Source of the DNA: Bacteroidota bacterium
Lineage (GTDB): Bacteria > Bacteroidota > Bacteroidia > Chitinophagales > Chitinophagaceae
Direction of reading: 5' to 3'
DNA length: 64,000 nucleotides
Assembly (NCBI GenBank): GCA_016712665.1
Contig: JADJQP010000001.1
Coordinates: 186,001 to 250,000, forward strand
Shown: piece after piece, positions 59,307-64,000 of the stretch
Position numbering within the stretch: position 1 is the first letter of the stretch
How the letters are laid out: every line of letters starts with the position of its first letter
The notes under the pieces: generated by a model
The model's input: only the letters and a program-made list of their open reading frames with translations
Databases searched by the model: none
Told to the model about the DNA's origin: nothing
Translations under genes and position numbers: made by a program

Positions 59307-59952
59307 TTAGTTCCCTTTTATATGTTGTTGCCATAATTTTTTGGCAAACGCGCGAAACAATGCATTGCCTTCATTAAATGCTTTGTCAAATTTGTAGTCT
59401 CCTCCTGCGAAATCTTTCGGAGAGTATTTAATTCGATTCTGTCCGCGCATCGCATATTTTTTGAGCCCCTTCGTACATAATTATTTTCATATCTAACGGG
59501 CTTACATCGCCATGACAAACGGTAACATACATCAGCCAAATCTCTTTTACTCCATTCGCATTCAAATCGGTAACTTGTAAGGTATTATCAATAAAGCGAG
59601 CCTCAATATCCACCGGACAGTCTTTGATATAATCAGTAACTTTCCACAACAAATTTACTTGATTGGCTTCTACCACATAATGGTAGGCAAACAATTGCGC
59701 ATCCACTCCTTCGTTAGGATGTTCAAAGGCTTTGTTTTCATAGCTACCGGTTTCTGAAGTAATTATAACATGAACGGCTTCTTTTTCGTTCCACCGAGTG
59801 GCCTGTTTGAGCGTTCCTTCAAAGGCCATTTCAGTTGAAATGGCGCGGATATCCTGCAAGGTCAATTTGGAAGCACTTTGTGCAAAAGAACGTTTGGAAC
59901 CTACTACTTCGAATGCGCAAAGGCATAGTAAAAAAATAATTTGACGGGACAT
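59307..59952 (-). CDS. Surface-polysaccharide-biosynthesis-type secreted protein (M949_RS01915-like), one frameshift
   Basis: From MSRQIIFLLCLCAFEVVGSK (signal peptide) the protein reads VTDLNANGVKEIWLMYVTVC and HGDVSPLDMKIIMYEGAQK. There a one-base excess in the T-run 59457-59462 breaks the frame; removing it gives QKYAMRGQNRIKYSPKDF, GGDYKFDKAFNEGNALFRAF and a stop at 59307, about 214 residues. The DLNxNG.KEIW...CHGDVSP pattern is, from memory, that of the M949_RS01915 family linked to surface polysaccharide in flavobacteria; the name is a moderate-confidence recall. The start at 59952 is chosen because a -7 box at 59976-59983 lies inside the longer frame from 59997. Confidence 0.75.
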
Positions 59953-59975
59953 TAATTTCTGTATTCGTTTAAAGT

Positions 59976-59983
59976 CAAATATA
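59976..59983 (-). promoter_or_regulatory. -7 box TATATTTG for the M949-like gene
   Basis: It matches TAnnTTTG on the minus strand, 23 bases before the ATG at 59952. Confidence 0.5.
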
Positions 59984-60081
59984 CAAACAGGAATCATACG
60001 TGCTACCTTTTCATAAAAAATGATGCTTCATTGCTACTAAAAAACCACCTGAAAAAACGATACATACCAATCTACAAATAC

Positions 60082-60089
60082 TACCTTTG
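60082..60089 (+). promoter_or_regulatory. -7 box TACCTTTG for ppa
   Basis: It matches TAnnTTTG on the plus strand, 33 bases before the ATG at 60123. Confidence 0.5.
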
Positions 60090-60122
60090 CAACATTGCGA
60101 TTGTAACTTTTAATAATTATCC

Positions 60123-60677
60123 ATGAAAAATCATCCCTGGCATGATGTCGAGATTGGCGACAAGTCTCCTAAATTGGTAAATGCAATTATCGAAATTTCA
60201 AGAGGAAGCAAAGCAAAATATGAGGTGGATAAAGCCACCGGACTTTTGCGTCTTGACAGAGTTTTACATTCTTCTTTTTATTATCCGATCAATTACGGGT
60301 TTATACCCCAAACCTATGCCGGAGATGGGGATCCACTGGATATATTGGTTCTTTCGCAAATTGATTTCGAGCCTTTGAGTATTGTATCAGCCAAAGTAAT
60401 CGGGGTAATGCGAATGATTGATAAAGGAGAAGATGATAAAATCATTGCTGTTTGTGCGAACGATATTTCAGTGAGCCATATCAATGCATTGGAAGAATTG
60501 CCACCCCACTTAATGAGTGAAATCAAACATTTTTTTGAGCAGTATAAAAAACTGGAGCATACGGACGTGGTGGTTGATGAATTTTTCGACAAGGAAAAAG
60601 CCTTGCAAATTATTCTAAAAAGTAAGGCAGACTATCAAAAAGATATTCTGCCTTTCCTTCCTAACTCGTTCCAATAA
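60123..60677 (+). CDS. ppa: Inorganic pyrophosphatase, family I
   Basis: It hydrolyses pyrophosphate to two phosphates in the cytoplasm, pulling biosynthetic reactions forward. The 184-residue protein has KLVNAIIEISRGSKAKYEVD, YYPINYGFIPQTYAGDGDPL with the signature Asp residues 68, 70 and 73 (DGDPLD), VIGVMRMIDKGEDDKIIAV and HFFEQYKKLE. All metal- and phosphate-binding positions of the family are present and the length is standard. The gene is monocistronic and convergent with the collagen-like gene, two bases apart. Confidence 0.96.
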   Translation: MKNHPWHDVEIGDKSPKLVNAIIEISRGSKAKYEVDKATGLLRLDRVLHSSFYYPINYGFIPQTYAGDGDPLDILVLSQIDFEPLSIVSAKVIGVMRMIDKGEDDKIIAVCANDISVSHINALEELPPHLMSEIKHFFEQYKKLEHTDVVVDEFFDKEKALQIILKSKADYQKDILPFLPNSFQ

Positions 60678-60679
60678 AT

Positions 60680-62569
60680 TTATTTTCTTTTGGTGCCTTT
60701 TTCAGATGGCAACACGATTCTTTTTGAGGTTGCCGGTTTCAACAATCCAATTTTTAATTGAGGATTCTTTCCAAGCTCAACGGGTGTAAGATATTTTCCC
60801 TTGTTATAGCTTTCCTTCTCCACTTCAGATTGAATGCGATGTGCTTGCGCATAGGCATCATTTCGAATACCGGTTACTTGCCAGCTTACTTCCACATTCG
60901 GTTGGTTGGTCTTAATTACAAATTGATTGTTTACCACTTTCTTGGCAATAATGGCTTGTGCAAACGTTCCAATAACAGTAAGTTGATACCGATAATCCTT
61001 ATTTAAGGCATTAAAATAATCGGGTAGTGAAACGGTTGCTTCGCCATTGGCATCGGTAACAATATTTCCATTATATACATTCATCATGTCGGGACTTTCA
61101 ACAAAACTGTGATACAAATATTTATTGTCAGGATCTAAGGGATGGTCAATTTTGAAGGTGCCTCCCAATTTGCTCAAAAAGCCATTTACGGCAACATCCC
61201 CATCAAAGAAACCTGCATAATTAGTTTGACCACCGATAGCATTTCCATACACACCAATAGCAGTTAGGGAGCCCAGATTATACGCATCTGTAAAACCGGC
61301 TACACCCACAGCTAAATCTGCATCAGATACCGCATATCCTTGCGCACCAATGGTTTGTGAGGCAGCTGCCGTATTGCCACTTATACCAATACCCAATGTA
61401 CCGATACCGCCACCGGCACCTTCTACTCCGGTGCCATTAGAGCCCAACACGTCCGGAATAGAATTTCCTAAAACAGCTATATGATTTTGATTTGAATTTC
61501 CAGTGTACACAACATTTACAATACCATCGTCAGCAACCCCAGTAAAATTTGAGGTAACCAATACAGACATCGAATCTGTGGTTGTTCCTGCCACATCTAG
61601 TTTTGCAGCAGGCGCCAAGGTACCTAAACCAATATTTGTATTCAATTCATATAAGGATGAATTACCCCCTGCATTGGCTGCGGTAAATTTTACCAAATGA
61701 TTGGTAGTTCCACTGAGGTTTCCGCCGCCACCGCCTGGAAGGGTAACAGTATTTCCATTACTAATGGTTAAATTATTTCCTGCAATTGAAAGCGTTTGAA
61801 GTTCGTTGGTAGCAGAGGCATCTACCGCACTAATAACATTGGCGACAATACTGATGCCGGTGCCGGCGGTATAGGTTGGTCCGGCGGGTCCCTGTGGTCC
61901 TGTAGGGCCGGCAACCCCTTGCGGTCCGGCCGGTCCTTGTGGTCCTGCTGGACCAGTGGCCCCTGCTGGTCCGGCTACTCCTTGTGGTCCTGCGGGTCCT
62001 TGCGGCCCTGCTGGTCCTGCAGGACCGGTGGCACCTGCTGGACCGGTTGGTCCGGCTACTCCTTGTGGCCCGGCTGGTCCTGCTGGCCCTGCGGGACCTG
62101 TTGCACCGGCTGGCCCTGTTGCGCCTGCCGGTCCTTGAGGACCCGGTGATCCTACACCAGAGGCAGCATACATTGCATAAGGAACGCTTAATAATTCGCT
62201 GGTACCTAAATTATTATAGGCAGCACCACCGGCGGGATCCATTTCAATTTTAATAAATTTACTTCCTACGCCCCAGTTGATGCCGGCCATGGTACCACTC
62301 ACTATGGTACCGGTGCCAATACTTACTACAAACAAACCGTAGGTATTTGTAGTTGGAGCATGTGTTTCGGAATAAACAACCGGACCAGCGATGGTACCAT
62401 CAATGATTGAAATTTTTAATCCAATGGCTTGCGAAGCCAGCGCATTGCCTGAAGCATCTCGTGCAACGCCTTGATAATTAAATTTTAAGGGCGATTGGGC
62501 AACGCTCAGCAAACTAATGAGCATAAACGCACAAAACAACATCGCAATAGATAAGGGGGTCTTTTTCAT
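60680..62569 (-). CDS. Collagen-like protein with FNYQG N-terminal domain and pilus/tail-like head
   Basis: The intact protein is 629 residues. A signal peptide ends ISLLSVAQSP. The FNYQG domain (residues 29-135; FNYQGVARDASGNALASQ, LLSVPYAMYAASG) is shared with the gene at 41811. Residues 143-232 are about 30 uninterrupted Gly-X-Y triplets, rich in GPA, GPQ, GAT and GVA. A head of about 400 residues follows (IGLGTLAPAAKLDVAGTTTD, AIGVYGNAIGGQTNYAGFF) and ends basic (KRIVLPSEKGTKRK). Such proteins probably form rigid surface stalks. No T9SS signal was seen. It is second in an operon with the small T9SS protein 11 bases upstream. Confidence 0.85.
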   Translation of the reverse strand: MKKTPLSIAMLFCAFMLISLLSVAQSPLKFNYQGVARDASGNALASQAIGLKISIIDGTIAGPVVYSETHAPTTNTYGLFVVSIGTGTIVSGTMAGINWGVGSKFIKIEMDPAGGAAYNNLGTSELLSVPYAMYAASGVGSPGPQGPAGATGPAGATGPAGPAGPAGPQGVAGPTGPAGATGPAGPAGPQGPAGPQGVAGPAGATGPAGPQGPAGPQGVAGPTGPQGPAGPTYTAGTGISIVANVISAVDASATNELQTLSIAGNNLTISNGNTVTLPGGGGGNLSGTTNHLVKFTAANAGGNSSLYELNTNIGLGTLAPAAKLDVAGTTTDSMSVLVTSNFTGVADDGIVNVVYTGNSNQNHIAVLGNSIPDVLGSNGTGVEGAGGGIGTLGIGISGNTAAASQTIGAQGYAVSDADLAVGVAGFTDAYNLGSLTAIGVYGNAIGGQTNYAGFFDGDVAVNGFLSKLGGTFKIDHPLDPDNKYLYHSFVESPDMMNVYNGNIVTDANGEATVSLPDYFNALNKDYRYQLTVIGTFAQAIIAKKVVNNQFVIKTNQPNVEVSWQVTGIRNDAYAQAHRIQSEVEKESYNKGKYLTPVELGKNPQLKIGLLKPATSKRIVLPSEKGTKRK

Positions 62570-62580
62570 AATTATATAGT

Positions 62581-63111
62581 TTAATTTGAGGTTTTTTCAA
62601 TTTTATAAGCCGCTTTGCTTACTTGACCCAGCTGCTCATTTGAGGTAAAGGACACTACCAGCATATAATTGCCTGCTGCAAGGGCTGAAATATCAAATGG
62701 TACTTGAAGGGTTTGGCTAGTGTTATTAATTTCTTTGTCCTCAATTACTTTTCCATTCATATCATACAAGGAACATTTCATAAGTCCGTTTTTTTTAAAA
62801 TCGGCACTCAAAAAAAATAAGCGATCTGTAGGATTTGGGTAAACCCGCACTTGATCAAAAATGAATTGCGATTCCTGAATCGCACTTCCGCTGGAAGGTT
62901 TATTTGGTTGCAATAAACCTTGCGTGACAACAATCGATCCGGCGCTTGCTGTATTAACCAAAACCATTTCGCCAATAGACCATTCATAGGTGTTACCGCC
63001 AATAGTGGTATATCCGCCATTGCTATTGATAATGGACGGTTGAATGCTTTGTCCTGAAACGTCCATACAGAAAAAAGTACCCATCATAAAGATGGCAATT
63101 AGTGATTTCAT
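62581..63111 (-). CDS. Small T9SS type A secreted protein
   Basis: This 176-residue protein has signal peptide MKSLIAIFMMGTFFCMDVSG, a domain of about 70 residues (TIGGNTYEWSIGEMVLVNT, SIVVTQGLLQPNKP), and a sorting domain VRVYPNPTDRLFFLSADFKK through SLYDMNGKVIEDKEI and ALAAGNYMLVVSFT to a basic end (SKAAYKIEKTSN). The N-terminal part with WSIGE and TQG(L/F)(L/H)Q is a recurrent Bacteroidota pattern, often found beside collagen-like proteins, as here. It is first gene of the operon; the -7 box is at 63138-63145. Role unknown. Confidence 0.85.
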   Translation of the reverse strand: MKSLIAIFMMGTFFCMDVSGQSIQPSIINSNGGYTTIGGNTYEWSIGEMVLVNTASAGSIVVTQGLLQPNKPSSGSAIQESQFIFDQVRVYPNPTDRLFFLSADFKKNGLMKCSLYDMNGKVIEDKEINNTSQTLQVPFDISALAAGNYMLVVSFTSNEQLGQVSKAAYKIEKTSN

Positions 63112-63137
63112 TTGTAAACTATTATTGTTTAAAGGTA

Positions 63138-63145
63138 CAAAATTA
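63138..63145 (-). promoter_or_regulatory. -7 box TAATTTTG for the small T9SS/collagen-like operon
   Basis: It matches TAnnTTTG on the minus strand, 27 bases before the ATG at 63111. Confidence 0.5.
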
Positions 63146-63161
63146 AACTACTTTATAAAAA

Positions 63162-64000
63162 TTATTCGATACTTAACTTTTCAGTTGCAAACGGATGATT
63201 CTCTGCGATAATTTTTAGGATATACACACCGGCCGGTAGTGTTTTTCGTTCAAAAACAAAGGAGCTATTTGAAAGGGTTTTTTGTCTATGAACCAGCCGG
63301 CCTGTAAGGTCGTACACCAACAATTCTTTTTCGCCCTGTAATTTGTTTCCATAAAATGAAATAATCGTATGGGTATTCATTGGATTGGGCGCTATGGTAA
63401 TCTCCAGTGGATCTTGCCATACAGGCTGCATCTGAAGCGGGGCTAAGCACGTTCCGGGCAAATTATGATCCATCCATTTGGCGCGGTCCTTCATCCACTT
63501 TTTAAAATAATTGATTTCATCGGCATAGGTGAGTCCAATATAATAATTCCAATTTATATACGTGCCCAGTATGGGCCATTTTTGAAAATTACGTTGTTGC
63601 GGTAAATTTAAGACCGCGGCAACCGAATCGACCCATTGCGTTATTTTTACATCCGAAAATCGACCCGCCCTCAACTGATTCCAGCGACACTTCACCAAAG
63701 AAGTATAGTTGGTATCTTGTAGCAATTTACTCCACCAATTCGGTACCAAAATGGTATAATTAGGGCAAAGGGCATTGAAGTTATATTGCCATCCTGTTGT
63801 ATCATACGCATCGCAATAATCAGCATTGCCATACGACAAATTGAAATCCCACATAGGACCACAGGTCAATTTGCCTCCCTTGCTATCCTTGTCTTTGTAC
63901 ATGAAACTACTAGATCGGTAACCGTCAACTGTTCGGCCAAATTCTTCCATCAAAAAGAAATCCACAAAAGAGAGTTTGTCAATGAAAGGAGCGTAGCCTA
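63162..64000 (-). CDS. CotH kinase family protein with T9SS type A domain, C-terminal part
   Basis: The frame is open to the right edge, about 279 codons. It reads YAPFIDKLSFVDFFLMEEFG, DGYRSSSFMYKDKDSKGGKL and CGPMWDFNLSYGNADYC, the C-terminal half of a CotH spore-coat-kinase-like domain (the GPxWDFxxxxGN metal-site motif). Next come a helical segment with KCRWNQLRAGRFSDVKI and a type A sorting domain (EITIAPNPMNTHTIISFYG, LLVYDLTGRLVHRQKTL, LPAGVYILKI). CotH proteins are atypical protein kinases; bacterial secreted members occur beside lamin-tail and carbohydrate-binding domains. The N-terminal catalytic lobe lies outside the window. Confidence 0.87.
   Translation of the reverse strand, partial: GYAPFIDKLSFVDFFLMEEFGRTVDGYRSSSFMYKDKDSKGGKLTCGPMWDFNLSYGNADYCDAYDTTGWQYNFNALCPNYTILVPNWWSKLLQDTNYTSLVKCRWNQLRAGRFSDVKITQWVDSVAAVLNLPQQRNFQKWPILGTYINWNYYIGLTYADEINYFKKWMKDRAKWMDHNLPGTCLAPLQMQPVWQDPLEITIAPNPMNTHTIISFYGNKLQGEKELLVYDLTGRLVHRQKTLSNSSFVFERKTLPAGVYILKIIAENHPFATEKLSIE

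Overview
The window looks like the chromosome of a Bacteroidota bacterium, probably from the Chitinophagales/Sphingobacteriia side. Supporting signs are many proteins with type IX secretion (T9SS) C-terminal sorting domains of types A and B, an OMP-type TonB-dependent receptor with a carboxypeptidase-regulatory-like N-terminus, a RecQ with the long Bacteroidota C-terminal tail, promoters with the TAnnTTTG -7 box, and a tRNA gene without an encoded CCA. No rRNA, CRISPR array, prophage, integrase or intact insertion sequence was found.

Layout. 0-8.5 kb: a partial conserved hypothetical gene, a 117-bp tandem repeat, a PLP sulfur-amino-acid enzyme, a DinB protein, a TonB-dependent receptor, a lipoprotein, an SDR with a neighbouring outer-membrane protein, and serS. 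8.6-28.9 kb: three giant head-to-tail T9SS surface proteins (about 2010, 1459 and 3142 residues). 29.3-30.9 kb: paaBCD of the phenylacetyl-CoA epoxidase, without paaA. 31-37.5 kb: a secreted SGNH/SASA-type esterase and a fourth giant T9SS protein on the opposite strand. 37.6-41.4 kb: L-serine dehydratase, an orphan GldM-C-terminus-like protein and a polytopic membrane protein. 41.8-45.6 kb: a collagen-like protein with a 61-residue tandem repeat. 45.8-46.5 kb: a GIY-YIG protein and tRNA-Phe with a 43-bp tandem array fused to its 5' end. 46.6-60.7 kb: mostly housekeeping (recQ, a TPR protein, ruvX, a UbiA-type prenyltransferase, a methyltransferase, rsgA, a Kelch/T9SS-B protein, a gamma carbonic anhydrase, a MATE exporter, a surface-polysaccharide-type protein, pyrophosphatase). 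60.7-64 kb: a second collagen-like protein, a small T9SS protein, and the C-terminus of a CotH-family T9SS protein.

The dominant theme is cell-surface display. Eight or nine T9SS cargo proteins and two collagen-like proteins are encoded here, but no recognisable T9SS core machinery. The four giant proteins share an almost identical C-terminal module of about 430 residues and keep different N-terminal regions (beta-helix, PANW-type beta-sandwich, glycine-rich, DNRLRE, GEVED). Several of these domains sit as insertions inside Ig-like host domains.

A technical theme is equally strong. At least ten genes, including housekeeping genes serS and recQ, are broken by one- or two-base indels, mostly in short homopolymers, and restoring the frame restores conserved sequence. 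This fits uncorrected sequencing or assembly error better than mass pseudogenisation. Broken genes are therefore given as single CDSs over the whole restored span.
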